From Burkholderiales bacterium (lineage in GTDB: Bacteria; Pseudomonadota; Gammaproteobacteria; Burkholderiales; Burkholderiaceae_E): DNA of 64,000 nucleotides. Below the pieces are notes generated by a model. It did no database searches. It saw only the letters and a list, made by a program, of their open reading frames with translations, and was not told the origin of the DNA. Position numbers and translations under genes: made by a program. This document shows, piece after piece, positions 38,143 through 47,372 of the stretch; positions within the stretch are counted from its first letter, which is position 1, and each line of letters starts with the position of its first letter. Location of the stretch: contig JAPLQF010000033.1 in assembly GCA_026399875.1 (NCBI GenBank), forward strand, positions 109,131-173,130. The letters run 5' to 3'.

Positions 38143-39162
38143 TTGAGCTCGGGTCTGATTGCACTGTTGGATGATGTGGCCGCCCTTGCCAAACTGGCAG
38201 CAGCCTCGCTGGACGATGTTGCTGCACAGGCGGCCAAGGCGGGTTCGAAGGCGGCGTCAAAAGCCGCTGGCATCGTCATCGACGACGCAGCGGTGACGCC
38301 GCGTTATGTGGTGGGGTTTGCTGCCGACCGCGAACTGCCCATCATCGGCAAGATCGCCGTCGGATCGCTGAAGAACAAGCTGCTCTTTCTGCTGCCGGGC
38401 GCATTGCTGCTGGGCTTTTTTGCGCCCTGGGCGATCACGCCGCTGCTGATGCTGGGTGGGGCGTTTTTATGCCTTGAGGGCTGGCACAAGGTGGCTGACC
38501 TGTTTGGCCTGGGCAACCATGGAACTGCTGCCGGTGCCGACGGCGATGGCTTGTCCAACAGCGGCGAAGTCAAGGCGCCTCAGGACCTCGAAAACGAACG
38601 CATCGGCAGCGCCATCCGCACCGACTTCATTTTGTCGGCCGAGATCATGGCCATCACCTTGGCCACGCTCACCGGCTTGACCCTGGGGGTGCAGGCGGTG
38701 GTGCTCGGGCTGGTGGGCCTGGGCATGACCGTCGGGGTTTACGGCGCGGTTGCACTGATCGTGAAGGCTGACGATTTCGGCGCCTTGCTGGCCCGCACCG
38801 GGCATGGGGCCGTGCGGGCAGTGGGCCGCGGCATCGTGCTGGGCATGCCGGTGTTTCTGAAGGTGCTCAGCACCGTGGGCATGGTGGCGATGCTCTGGGT
38901 CGGCGGCCACATCGTCATTCATGGCGCGTATGAATTGGGCCTCAAAGCGCCGGAGTTATGGGTTCAAGGCCTCACTGACGCTGCCCGTGCAGCCACGCCG
39001 CTGGCCCCGGGTCTTGTCGCCTGGGTGGTGCGGGCCGCCGTCGATGCCGTGCTTGGCCTTGTCGTGGGCGCGCTGGTCGCACCCATCGCCAGCAAGATCA
39101 TCGGGCCCGCAATCAATCAACTGAAGTCGCTGCGCAGCACACCGATCGACGGGCGCCAGTGA
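38143..39162 (+). CDS. DUF808 family inner-membrane protein (YedI-like)
   Basis: 339-residue multi-pass membrane protein, matching the DUF808/YedI family by its N terminus (LIALLDDVAALAKLAA), the RELPIIGKIAVGSLKNKLLFLLP segment and FFAPWAITPLLMLGGAFLCLEG. Seven or more hydrophobic helices follow, with a charged stretch in the middle (residues about 140-165). The start is TTG with AGGAA upstream. Function is unknown in all organisms as far as I know. It converges on the TPR gene, leaving four bases between the ends. Confidence 0.9.
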   Translation: MSSGLIALLDDVAALAKLAAASLDDVAAQAAKAGSKAASKAAGIVIDDAAVTPRYVVGFAADRELPIIGKIAVGSLKNKLLFLLPGALLLGFFAPWAITPLLMLGGAFLCLEGWHKVADLFGLGNHGTAAGADGDGLSNSGEVKAPQDLENERIGSAIRTDFILSAEIMAITLATLTGLTLGVQAVVLGLVGLGMTVGVYGAVALIVKADDFGALLARTGHGAVRAVGRGIVLGMPVFLKVLSTVGMVAMLWVGGHIVIHGAYELGLKAPELWVQGLTDAARAATPLAPGLVAWVVRAAVDAVLGLVVGALVAPIASKIIGPAINQLKSLRSTPIDGRQ

Positions 39163-39166
39163 CACC

Positions 39167-39643
39167 CTATTGCGGCGCAACGAACTTGTTGCCGTTGGCC
39201 TTGAATGCCTGCACGGCCTTTTTCAGATCAGTGAATTCCTCGCAGGGCATGAAGCAGGCCTTGTCCAGCGCCGCCAGGCGTTGTTCTGCCTTTGCCAGAT
39301 CTCCCTTCATCAGGTACAGCTCGCCGGAATATTCCAGCGCCCCACGGTGCTTCGGATCGATACGCAGTGCCTCGTTGTAATAGCGCTCGGCGGCATTCAG
39401 ATCGGGCGTGGCCGCTTTGCGCAGGCTGTAGCCCATGAGGTTGTTCCAGTCGGCACTGCCTGTTTCATTGACGCGCTTCAACTCGTCAATGGCGGCGGCC
39501 CACTTCTTATCGGCAATCAGGCCGCGGGCCTGGCCGAGTTTGTCGGGCGCAGAACTGGACGGCGTGCTGTCGGCCGCGATCGCCGGGTTGGCCAGAAACA
39601 CGATGGTCGCGATGCAAAGGGTACGGCGAGGCTTGATTTTCAT
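39167..39643 (-). CDS. Exported tetratricopeptide-repeat protein
   Basis: 158-residue protein with a Sec signal peptide (MKIKPRRTLCIATIVFLANPAIA, cleaved before ADST) and two to three TPR units covering most of the mature chain. A segment with a conserved core, NLMGYSLRKAATPDLNAAERYYNEALRIDPKHRGALEYSGELYLMKGDLAKAEQRLAAL, shows the repeat. Two cysteines (CFMPC) near the C terminus may form a disulfide in the periplasm. The start at 39643 gives the clean signal peptide; upstream in-frame sequence is not signal-like. Presumably a periplasmic interaction scaffold, partner unknown. Confidence 0.83.
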   Translation of the reverse strand: MKIKPRRTLCIATIVFLANPAIAADSTPSSSAPDKLGQARGLIADKKWAAAIDELKRVNETGSADWNNLMGYSLRKAATPDLNAAERYYNEALRIDPKHRGALEYSGELYLMKGDLAKAEQRLAALDKACFMPCEEFTDLKKAVQAFKANGNKFVAPQ

Positions 39644-39718
39644 GGGTGACATCCTGTGGGAAGAAGAGTCAAAGCGAGCACGAAGAGAGTATTCACCAGA
39701 GCTTGACCCAATGCTCAA

Positions 39719-40091
39719 TCAGACTGCAATCCCAAAGGGTCGGACATCGACAATGAGACCGTGACCATCTCGAACCTGGCGGCAAACCGCGGCACCTTCG
39801 CGAAAAGTCGCTCAGAGGTGTCAGCCAGCGTCCATGTGACCTGCTGATCAACGCTTTACGTGGCGGTCACGCAGCCGAGGCCGGGCGTCGATCAGCGCAT
39901 CTGATCCGATGCGCCATCAATCGACACCTGCGATGTGCAGCTTGACCAGCACCGCCTGGGCCTTGGCCGGTAGCCAGGATGGTCCTGACACTCAGGAAAT
40001 GGCGTTCTCCTGCGCTCAGACCATGATCCACCCGATTGGCTGGGTCCAAACAATGGCACAGACTGCATGAACGACCACCACAAACACCCCC
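39719..40091. other. 373-base divergent intergenic region, nothing recognised
   Basis: Between the divergent TPR and AI-2E-family genes I see no gene, RNA or repeat. Short frames on both strands are not supported by similarity or ribosome-binding sites. Promoters for both genes are presumably here but no consensus pair is clear. Confidence 0.5.
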
Positions 40092-41273
40092 ATGCAAGCG
40101 ACTCCATTGTCTGATGCCGAACCTGCTCACGAAACGCTTGCACACGAGCCCGAGCCTGAGCCGCAACGTCTGTATCTGCATATGCCGATCGACGTGCGCA
40201 GTGTGTCGCTTGCCGCCATCGCGCTCATGCTCAGCATCTTCATGCTGCACTGGGCCAGCGCGGTATTCATTCCTCTGCTGCTGGGCCTGATGGCGAGTTA
40301 CGCGCTGTCGCCCGCGGTGCAGAGAATGCAGCGCTGGCGCATTCCACGCGCGATCGGGGCGGCAGTGCTGCTGACTGCGGTCGTGTGCGGCTTTGGATCG
40401 ATGCTGTATTCGCTGAGCGACGATGCCTCGGCACTGGTCGACTCGTTGCCCGACGCGGCGCAAAAACTGCGCGAGGCGGTTCGCGCTGCGCCTGGCGCGG
40501 CCGAAGGCCCCATCGAGAAAGTGCAGCGGGCGGCAGCGAAGCTCGAGGAGGCTGCCGGTGCCAGTGGCTCAGCCGCGCCGGCGGCGATCAAGGGTGTCAC
40601 ACGCGTGCAGATCGAGCGGCCGCACTTCAACATCAAGGACTATCTCTGGGGCAGCACGCTCGGTCTGGGGGGTCTGATGGGACAGGCGATGGTGGTGCTC
40701 TTCATCACCTTCTTCCTTCTGGCGTCGGGTGACAGTTTTCGCCGCAAGATGGTCAGGATCGCCGGGCCCACCTTCAGCAAGAAGAAAATTACGATCCAGG
40801 TGCTCGACGACATCACCGGGCAGATCCAGCGCTATCTTGCGGTTCAGATGTCCACCAGCGCGCTGGTTGGTGTGATCACCTGGCTGGGACTGTCGTGGAT
40901 CGGGCTGGACCACGCCGGCGTGTGGGGCGTCGCGGCCGCCTTGCTCAACCTCATCCCCTATCTCGGCTCGGTAGTCACCGCTGGCGGCCTGGCGTTGGCA
41001 GGCTTCCTGCAGTTCGGCACCTTCGGCATGGCGGCGCTGATCGGAGCCGGGTCCCTGTTCATCAACACGCTGGAAGGCAACCTGCTGACGCCCTGGCTGA
41101 CCGGTCGCGCCAGCCGTATGAGCCCGGTCGTCATCTTCGTCGGCGTGCTTGCCTGGGGTTGGCTGTGGGGCATCTGGGGGCTGTTCCTGGGCCCACCGCT
41201 CCTGATGATAGTCAAGGCCGTCTGTGACCGTATCGAGGGTCTGAAGAACATCGGCGAGTTGCTTGGCGCTTGA
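40092..41273 (+). CDS. AI-2E family transporter (PerM-like)
   Basis: 393-residue inner-membrane protein with seven or eight hydrophobic helices. The pairs IPLLLGLMASYALSPAVQRMQRWRIPRAIGA, ITFFLLASGDSFRRKMVRI and LNLIPYLGSVV are typical of the AI-2E/UPF0118 (PerM) family, as is the C-terminal WGIWGLFLGPPLLMIVKAV. A periplasmic or cytoplasmic loop of about 110 residues (Ala/Glu-rich, about 120-200) follows the third helix. The family includes a proposed autoinducer-2 exporter and sodium/proton antiporters, so the substrate is unknown. It stands alone in its orientation. Confidence 0.87.
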   Translation: MQATPLSDAEPAHETLAHEPEPEPQRLYLHMPIDVRSVSLAAIALMLSIFMLHWASAVFIPLLLGLMASYALSPAVQRMQRWRIPRAIGAAVLLTAVVCGFGSMLYSLSDDASALVDSLPDAAQKLREAVRAAPGAAEGPIEKVQRAAAKLEEAAGASGSAAPAAIKGVTRVQIERPHFNIKDYLWGSTLGLGGLMGQAMVVLFITFFLLASGDSFRRKMVRIAGPTFSKKKITIQVLDDITGQIQRYLAVQMSTSALVGVITWLGLSWIGLDHAGVWGVAAALLNLIPYLGSVVTAGGLALAGFLQFGTFGMAALIGAGSLFINTLEGNLLTPWLTGRASRMSPVVIFVGVLAWGWLWGIWGLFLGPPLLMIVKAVCDRIEGLKNIGELLGA

Positions 41274-41445
41274 GCTTCAGACGCCTGCGGGATCGCTGTG
41301 AACTGATGCGCCAGGAGATCAGAGCATCAGATCGCCTTGCCAATGACAGAGCTCGGTGCACACAATCCGTCCCGAAGAATCCGTCTCGAAGAAATCAGCC
41401 GCGGCACCGCGGCTGGATTATTGCCGTGATTATCGGAGTTGAGTA

Positions 41446-42393
41446 ATGCCAATAAGAATGTCTTTTATCCACTTTCTGCTGTGCCTCGCAGCGTTCGGGA
41501 CGACCCAGCAAGCCCATGCGTTCGGGGATGGCGCACGGGCCTATCAGTTGCTTCCCGCAGAAACCCAGGTGCTGTCGGCCTACGGTCTCTTTCTGGACGG
41601 AAACTCGTCACTTGACCCGGGGACAGCTGCGAAAAATGCCCGGCTCTCGGTTGATGCCTTGGCGTTGCAATACACCCGGAGCATCACAATCGCAGGCCAG
41701 ATGACCGGGTTATTCGTCGTCCTGCCAGTTGGCCGGGTCGATGGCTCGGTCACGGTCGATCGTCCGCTGCGTCCGCCGATGAACCTTGCAGGAAACAGTT
41801 CGGGCTTGGGCGATGCCCAGTTCGGTGCCGTCTTCGGGCTGGTCGGATCGCCCGCGCTTGACCTTCGCGACTACACCAGTTTCAAGCCCGGATTTGCAGC
41901 CGGTCTGCTCACCCGCGTGACCACTCCCACCGGTGACTACAGCAGCGATCGCGCCATCAACCTCGGTGCTAATCGCTGGGCGTTCCAGGTCGGCCTTCCG
42001 ATGGGGTTCACCGCGGGGGCATCAATGCTCGACCCGTCGTTGATGACGTTTGAGCTGACCCCATCGGTCATGTTTTTCACTGCCAACAATGCGCCATACG
42101 GCGCGAATACCGTGACCCAGAGTCCGATCTATCGGATCGAAGCCCATGCCACGCGCAATGTCAGCCAGGCTCTCTGGTTCGGTGTGGATGCCCTGGCTTC
42201 GTATGGTGGGGAGACGAAAACCGATGGTGTCGACAACAATAACGCGAAGTATTCGCTGGAGCTCGGCGCGACGGCGGGCCTGAACCTCTCCAAGAGATTT
42301 GCACTGAAGGCGACTTACGGCGCAGTCGTTGCCCGCAACGACTACGGCCTCGACGGGCGCGGCTTTCGCCTCGTTGCAACGTTCCTGTTTTGA
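41446..42393 (+). CDS. Outer-membrane beta-barrel protein (phenol MetA-pathway-like transporter family)
   Basis: 315-residue secreted protein with signal peptide MPIRMSFIHFLLCLAAFGTTQQAHA. The mature chain alternates hydrophobic and polar residues in aromatic-capped strands and ends in VATFLF, the outer-membrane sorting signature with terminal Phe. The overall pattern (GARAYQLLPAETQVLSAYGLF, FVVLPVGRVDGSV, GLGDAQFGAVFGLVG) matches the putative MetA-pathway of phenol degradation family. No phenol-catabolic gene is nearby, so that name says little about the substrate. Confidence 0.78.
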   Translation: MPIRMSFIHFLLCLAAFGTTQQAHAFGDGARAYQLLPAETQVLSAYGLFLDGNSSLDPGTAAKNARLSVDALALQYTRSITIAGQMTGLFVVLPVGRVDGSVTVDRPLRPPMNLAGNSSGLGDAQFGAVFGLVGSPALDLRDYTSFKPGFAAGLLTRVTTPTGDYSSDRAINLGANRWAFQVGLPMGFTAGASMLDPSLMTFELTPSVMFFTANNAPYGANTVTQSPIYRIEAHATRNVSQALWFGVDALASYGGETKTDGVDNNNAKYSLELGATAGLNLSKRFALKATYGAVVARNDYGLDGRGFRLVATFLF

Positions 42394-42571
42394 CCGGATT
42401 ATCGTTCTGGATCTTGGATCCCCGGCCACGAGCACCCTGCCCGACGCAGCGGGTCGGTTCCAGTCGATCATGGTGGTCAATCAGGATCCTCTGTCCTGCT
42501 CAATGCGAGCCTGACACGCCGACAAGCGGCGCCGCAGTGCGCAGCCTGAACCCTTACGCGCCATGAGTTGC

Positions 42572-43207
42572 TCAGGTAGCGCGATTTGCCCCAGGGTGCT
42601 TTGGTGAGCGGGTGCCAATCGTGACGTGGCCTGGCTGTGCTTTGACCCTCGACAGCCAGGCGACTACTGCCGGAAACGCCGAAAGGTCGAACCCACCCTC
42701 ATCCGCGACATGGGTATAGGCGTACAGGGATATATCCGCGACGGAGTAGTCTTTACCGACCAGAAATCGGGTCTGCTTCAGTTGCCCTTCCATCACCTGT
42801 AGCGCCTTGATTCCTCCGGCTTGCTTGGACTCATACTCCTGGCGTCGCGACTCGGGAAGACCAAGGTACTTGCTGATGTAACGTGCCACGGCGATATACG
42901 GTTCGTGGCTGTACTGTTCAAAGAATTGCCATTGGAGCACCCGCGCCCTGGCCAGTCGGTCGGTTGGATACAGCGCAGTGCCTTCGGCCAGGTAATCAAT
43001 GATTGCGTTGGATTCCGACAGGGTGGTTCCGTCATCCAGAAGCAGGGCCGGAATTTTGCCGTTGGGGTTCAGCCTCAGAAAGTCGGGACGTTTCGTCTCA
43101 CCTTCCAGAATATTCACGTGATGCCATTCGTGGGGAATGGCTAGCTGCTCGAGGGTCAGCTTGACCTTGTAGCAGTTACCGGACGCCATGTCTCCGAACA
43201 CCTTCAT
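42572..43207 (-). CDS. Glutathione S-transferase family protein
   Basis: 211-residue cytosolic GST-like protein. The N-terminal thioredoxin fold includes the cis-Pro motif NPNGKIPALLLDDGTTLSESNAIIDYLAE, where SES contacts the glutathione gamma-glutamyl group; the all-helical C-terminal domain contains FLVGKDYSVADISLYAY with the conserved N-capping Asp. The probable catalytic residue near the N terminus (MASGNCYKVKL) could be Ser or Cys. It is not adjacent to a related gene. Substrate unknown. Confidence 0.88.
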   Translation of the reverse strand: MKVFGDMASGNCYKVKLTLEQLAIPHEWHHVNILEGETKRPDFLRLNPNGKIPALLLDDGTTLSESNAIIDYLAEGTALYPTDRLARARVLQWQFFEQYSHEPYIAVARYISKYLGLPESRRQEYESKQAGGIKALQVMEGQLKQTRFLVGKDYSVADISLYAYTHVADEGGFDLSAFPAVVAWLSRVKAQPGHVTIGTRSPKHPGANRAT

Positions 43208-43492
43208 GCTGCTTCTCCGACTTTTTCGATGTCTGACGCATGAGCCAAGCGGGTGACAAGGGTATGCCGGCGAGTGCGCGGCTTGAACCCGGGGTCAGGC
43301 ATCGCTGTCTTGCGCCTTCAGAGCGAGCAAGAGGCTCAGCCTGTGCTCGCTGCCACCACCTGCCCAAATTCCGATTTAAGCACGGGTGGCCGCACACCTG
43401 ATCGGCATTCGCACCACAACCACTGGGCAAGTTGGTTAGCGACACGGTTACAATCCGGCTCCATCAAAAAATATTCTTTTCGGGGATCGTTT

Positions 43493-44185
43493 ATGAAGAA
43501 GGCAGTCGCGGAATTCATTGGCACGTTCACGCTCGTGCTGTTTGGCTGTGGCGCGGCAGTGATTGCCGGGCCTGCCGTTGGCGCAACCACAGTCGGTGTA
43601 CTCGGCATCTCGTTCGCGTTCGGTCTGGCCATCGTCGCCATGGCCTACGGCATCGGCCCAGTCTCCGGTTGCCACGTCAATCCGGCTGTCAGCTTCGGGG
43701 CATTCATCGCAGGGCGAATGTCCGCCAGCGAATTGGTCACTTATGTGATCGCCCAATGCCTCGGCGCCATCGCTGGCGCGGCAATGCTCTGGCTGATCAT
43801 GTCGGGCAAGGCCTCAGGCTGGAATGGCGGTCTCGGCGCCAATGGCTGGGGCGCGGGTTATCTTGGCGAATACAATTTCCTGTCGGCTTTTGTATTTGAA
43901 GTTGTCGCAACGTTCCTGTTTCTTGTGACGATTCTGGGAGTGACTCAGAGAGGCGCACCGGCCCACTTGGCCGGTTTGGCCATCGGCTTGACTCTTGCGG
44001 TGATCCATATCGTCGGCATCAACGTCACTGGCGTTTCGGTGAACCCCGCACGCAGCCTTGGCCCCGCGTTGTTGACCGGCGGCAAAGCGCTCGACCAGCT
44101 CTGGCTCTTCATCGTGGCGCCGTTGATCGGTGCCGCCATCGCGGGTTTCCTGTTCCGAGTGAGGCTGCTGTCGGAAGAGGATTAA
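43493..44185 (+). CDS. aqpZ: Aquaporin Z
   Basis: Six-helix water channel, 230 residues. Both NPA loops are present: HVNPAVSFG at about residue 63 and VNPARSLGPAL at about residue 185, the latter providing the selectivity-filter Arg. The His in loop regions and the N terminus KAVAEFIGTFTLVLFGCGAAV are typical of AqpZ rather than GlpF. The start is ATG 43493; the open frame extends upstream but has no support. No operon partner. Confidence 0.93.
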   Translation: MKKAVAEFIGTFTLVLFGCGAAVIAGPAVGATTVGVLGISFAFGLAIVAMAYGIGPVSGCHVNPAVSFGAFIAGRMSASELVTYVIAQCLGAIAGAAMLWLIMSGKASGWNGGLGANGWGAGYLGEYNFLSAFVFEVVATFLFLVTILGVTQRGAPAHLAGLAIGLTLAVIHIVGINVTGVSVNPARSLGPALLTGGKALDQLWLFIVAPLIGAAIAGFLFRVRLLSEED

Positions 44186-44387
44186 CCACCTGGATTGGAG
44201 CGAACGCCGCTTTCCTATGCAGCACGTATCCAGGGCAATCGAAGGGCGGCAATGACGATTGGGGGCTGAACGTCGCATCTGCCGGCCCGCGTCCAGACAG
44301 GTGCGCAGAGAGATAATCATTGTCTGAACTGCCCCTGGTCGACCGGACAGCCCGTCCCGATCTGCAGCTGGTGCCGTCAGATCGCGC

Positions 44388-45401
44388 ATGAACGACGCTC
44401 AATACACGACCTTGCCGCAGTGGCCCAATGCTTATCCGGCCAGCGGCGCCAGCGCCACCCTGAAACGCCTCAACCAGGATTTCATCGTGACCGAGCTGCC
44501 GTTGCAGCCACCCTCCGGTGAGGGCGAACACCTCTGGCTGGACATCGAAAAGAACGGTGCCAACACCGCCTTCGTCGCTCAGCAGCTGGCCGAGGCCGCC
44601 GGGGTCAAGGAAGTGGACGTAGGCTATGCCGGTCTCAAGGACCGCTACGCCATCACCCGTCAGTGGTTCAGCATCTATCTGCCGAAGGGCGAGGCGCCCG
44701 ACCTGACCCTGATTCAGCATCCGGAGTTCAAGGTACTGAGCCAGAGCCGCCATGTGAAGAAGCTGCGCCCCGGCGATCTGCAGGGCAACCGATTCCGCAT
44801 CGTGCTGCGTGACGTGACCGGTGAGCGCGATGCCATCGAGGTCAATCTCAAGGCGGTTGCGTCACAGGGCGTGCCCAATTACTTCGGCGCTCAGCGTTTC
44901 GGCCACGGCGGCGGCAACGTGACGCAGGGACTGGCCATGCTGGCGCGCCAGATCCGCGTGCGCAGCCCGAAAAAGAAGGGCATCTATCTGTCGGCGGTGC
45001 GCTCCTTCGTCTTCAATGAAGTGCTTGCGCTGCGAATTCAGAGCGGGCTCTGGGGCAAGACCCTGCCCGGTGACGTGATGGACGAGGCAGGCCGGCCTAC
45101 CGGACCGCTCTGGGGACGTGGCCGCGTGATCACCACCGATCAGGCGCAGGCCCTGGAAAATGGTGTGGCCGAACGTCACGCCACTTTGTGCGAGGGCATG
45201 GAATACGCCGGCCTAGATCAGGAGCGCCGCGCCCTGGTAGCGAGCCCGGCGGAAATGTCATGGGAATGGCTTCAAGCCGATCAAGTGGTGCTCACCTTCT
45301 CTTTACCCGCCGGGACTTACGCCACGTCGGTTCTGAACGAGATCCTGCGCACCACAGAGCCTGACCGATACCTGGAGAACGAGTCTGCCGCTGTCGGATA
45401 A
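44388..45401 (+). CDS. truD: tRNA pseudouridine synthase D
   Basis: Modifies U13 of tRNA-Glu and others; 337 residues. The catalytic motif GLKDRYAITRQWFSI with its essential Asp is at about residues 80-94, followed by YFGAQRFGHGGGN and the C-terminal LPAGTYATSVLNEIL. It includes the inserted TruD-specific domain. In many proteobacteria truD lies with ispF and surE, but here it stands alone in accessory-looking surroundings, convergent with the HupE-type gene. Confidence 0.94.
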   Translation: MNDAQYTTLPQWPNAYPASGASATLKRLNQDFIVTELPLQPPSGEGEHLWLDIEKNGANTAFVAQQLAEAAGVKEVDVGYAGLKDRYAITRQWFSIYLPKGEAPDLTLIQHPEFKVLSQSRHVKKLRPGDLQGNRFRIVLRDVTGERDAIEVNLKAVASQGVPNYFGAQRFGHGGGNVTQGLAMLARQIRVRSPKKKGIYLSAVRSFVFNEVLALRIQSGLWGKTLPGDVMDEAGRPTGPLWGRGRVITTDQAQALENGVAERHATLCEGMEYAGLDQERRALVASPAEMSWEWLQADQVVLTFSLPAGTYATSVLNEILRTTEPDRYLENESAAVG

Positions 45402-45452
45402 GGGTGTCTTCACCTCGGGCAAGCGGTCATCTGATCGAATTCTTCAGGCTGC

Positions 45453-46463
45453 TCAGAACGCCGCGACACGCTGCACGACCCAGAAGCTGGCGATGCCTCC
45501 GATGGCGTAGGGTGGCACACGCCACCACCACGACGGCGCTTCGAACTTCAGACGGCGCGCGATGTGGCGTCCAATGGCAATGGCGCCGAGCACCAGCGCA
45601 ATGAAGATCAACTGGCCGATCTCGACGCCGACATTGAAAAACAGCAGTGCCGTCGGGATCGACAGCGGCGGCAGCCCCACCTCGGCCAGCGCGCCGGCAA
45701 AGCCCAGGCCGTGCAGCAGTCCGAAGCTGAAGGCCACGATCCAGGGCCTGCGCTGCGTCAGCCCGGGGCGGCCCTGGCGCGCATGCACGATCTCGCCGGC
45801 GAGAAAGACGATCGACAGCGCGATCACCGCCTCCACCGGCGGGCCGGGCACGTTCAGCCAGCCCAGCGTGGCAGCAAACAGGGTCAGGCTGTGCGCCACA
45901 GTGAACGCGGTAATCGTGGCGATCAGCCGGCGTGTGCCCTGGACCAGGATCAGCAGCGCCAGCACGAACAGCAGATGGTCGAAGCCGGCCAGGATGTGCT
46001 CGATGCCGAGCACGGTGTAGGTCTGCGCCACCTCGAAGGCGCCCGGGCTGGCGGTGACCACAAAACTGGGTGCAAGTGGCAGAACGCGGCCTACCTGCGA
46101 CGTGCCGTCGCTGCGCTCCACACGGACCAGCACATCGATGCGGGTGGCTGCCAGATTGGGGAACTCGATGGCTTTGCCGGTGAGCCCGCCATCGATCTGC
46201 ATTCGCCAGCGCTGCACCGCCGTGCCGGCGGCATAGCTGCTGCTCGGTGGCGTGATCACCTGTGCGGCGGGCGGGAACTGCGGGCGCAGCTTCAGGGTGG
46301 TGCTTTCGTCCAGCGCTGGCAGCTTCCACAGCACGTCATAGGTGGTCGCGTCGACCTGGCGCAATTGCAGGTAGGCAGGGCGGAATTCGTCCGCCGCGGC
46401 CGGCCGCGCCAAGCCGATGCCAAGCAGCAGGAGCACGCCCAGGCGGCGAATCCACGGGCTCAT
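45453..46463 (-). CDS. HupE/UreJ family membrane protein
   Basis: 336-residue protein with a signal peptide (GVLLLLGIGLARPAAA before DEF), a periplasmic domain of about 150 residues (beta-rich, LQLRQVDATTYDVLWKLPAL) and a C-terminal block of six or so membrane helices. The membrane part carries GIEHILAGFDHLLFVLALLIL, FTVAHSLTLF, and FGLLHGLGFAGALAE: His-rich helices typical of the HupE/UreJ_2 family, relatives of nickel/cobalt permeases. The ATG overlaps the upstream foldase stop (ATGA), so the two are coupled. It is the last gene of the DUF3604-foldase-HupE operon. Confidence 0.85.
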   Translation of the reverse strand: MSPWIRRLGVLLLLGIGLARPAAADEFRPAYLQLRQVDATTYDVLWKLPALDESTTLKLRPQFPPAAQVITPPSSSYAAGTAVQRWRMQIDGGLTGKAIEFPNLAATRIDVLVRVERSDGTSQVGRVLPLAPSFVVTASPGAFEVAQTYTVLGIEHILAGFDHLLFVLALLILVQGTRRLIATITAFTVAHSLTLFAATLGWLNVPGPPVEAVIALSIVFLAGEIVHARQGRPGLTQRRPWIVAFSFGLLHGLGFAGALAEVGLPPLSIPTALLFFNVGVEIGQLIFIALVLGAIAIGRHIARRLKFEAPSWWWRVPPYAIGGIASFWVVQRVAAF

Positions 46464-47299
46464 CGCGAGGCGGCCGATGTCGACAGCGTGGCGTCGATGA
46501 CCACCTCGTAGCGTTGGCGCAAGGCCTTGTCGTTCTCGGCCAGTGAGGCGGTGCGTCGCTCGTTCTCCCATTCGCGTGCGACCGCTGCGCGAATGTCAGC
46601 CAGTGGCGGGAGCAGTGCGGCGGTGCGCGAACTCACTCGCACCAGATGCTGGCCGAAGGTCGACGACACCGGGCCGGACCAGGTGTCGAGCGGCAGCTTC
46701 TCGAGTTCGGCCGCGAAATCGAGACCGAAGTCGCGCGTCACCAGGTCGAACCGAGCATTGCTGGCGCCTGGCGGCAACATCGTCGGCTGCCCGAGCCGCG
46801 TCGGGTCGCTGCCGCGCAGTGCGGCGTTGCGCGCCGCCTCCACCTGCGCGGCCGGTGTCGTCGCGGCGAAGTAGATCTGCTCAAAGCTGACCATGCCCGG
46901 CTGGGTGAAGCGCTTGGCGTTTTTCTGCAAATAGGTGGCGAGATCCGCATCGGTGGGGGCTTCGCGCGCCAGTTGCTCCTCGGCGATCACCTCGAGCTTT
47001 TGCCGCACGCGCCGCTTGACCACCGGGTCGTCGCGGTCGAGCCCCAGCGCGACCCCCTCGCGGTAGAGGATCTCGTCGCGCACATAGGCGTCCACCAGCC
47101 TGGCCAATTCCTGCTCGCTTGGCGGGCGGTTCCAGCGCGTGCGGTATTCGAGCGCCATGCCGTTAACCATCGGCTGTGTGACGACGATGCGTTCGCCGGA
47201 CCTGGCGGCTGGAGTCAGCCAACCATAGGCCACGAACAGCAGCAGGCCAATCAGCAGGAAATGCAGGAGCGGCTCGCGCCAAAGCGAGGTGAGTCTCAC
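46460..47299 (-). CDS. Membrane-anchored parvulin-like peptidyl-prolyl isomerase
   Basis: About 279 residues: one N-terminal membrane anchor (PLLHFLLIGLLLFVAYGWL) and a periplasmic chain with a SurA/PpiC-like helical region (DAYVRDEILYREGVALGLDRDDPVVKRRVRQKLE) and a C-terminal rotamase-like segment (FTQPGMVSFEQIYF, WSGPVSSTFGQHLVRVSSR). The start is uncertain: GTG 47299 has GGAG six bases upstream, while a TTG at 47320 lengthens the chain by seven residues. It sits between a DUF3604 lipoprotein and HupE-type gene, overlaps the latter, and probably folds an envelope component of that system. Confidence 0.82.
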   Translation of the reverse strand: MRLTSLWREPLLHFLLIGLLLFVAYGWLTPAARSGERIVVTQPMVNGMALEYRTRWNRPPSEQELARLVDAYVRDEILYREGVALGLDRDDPVVKRRVRQKLEVIAEEQLAREAPTDADLATYLQKNAKRFTQPGMVSFEQIYFAATTPAAQVEAARNAALRGSDPTRLGQPTMLPPGASNARFDLVTRDFGLDFAAELEKLPLDTWSGPVSSTFGQHLVRVSSRTAALLPPLADIRAAVAREWENERRTASLAENDKALRQRYEVVIDATLSTSAASR

Positions 47300-47372
47300 A
47301 ACACGCTCCACGCCAGACAATTCGGCAGGGCACCAGGCCCTGTCGCAGCAGACAGGGGTCGATCAGCAGGCG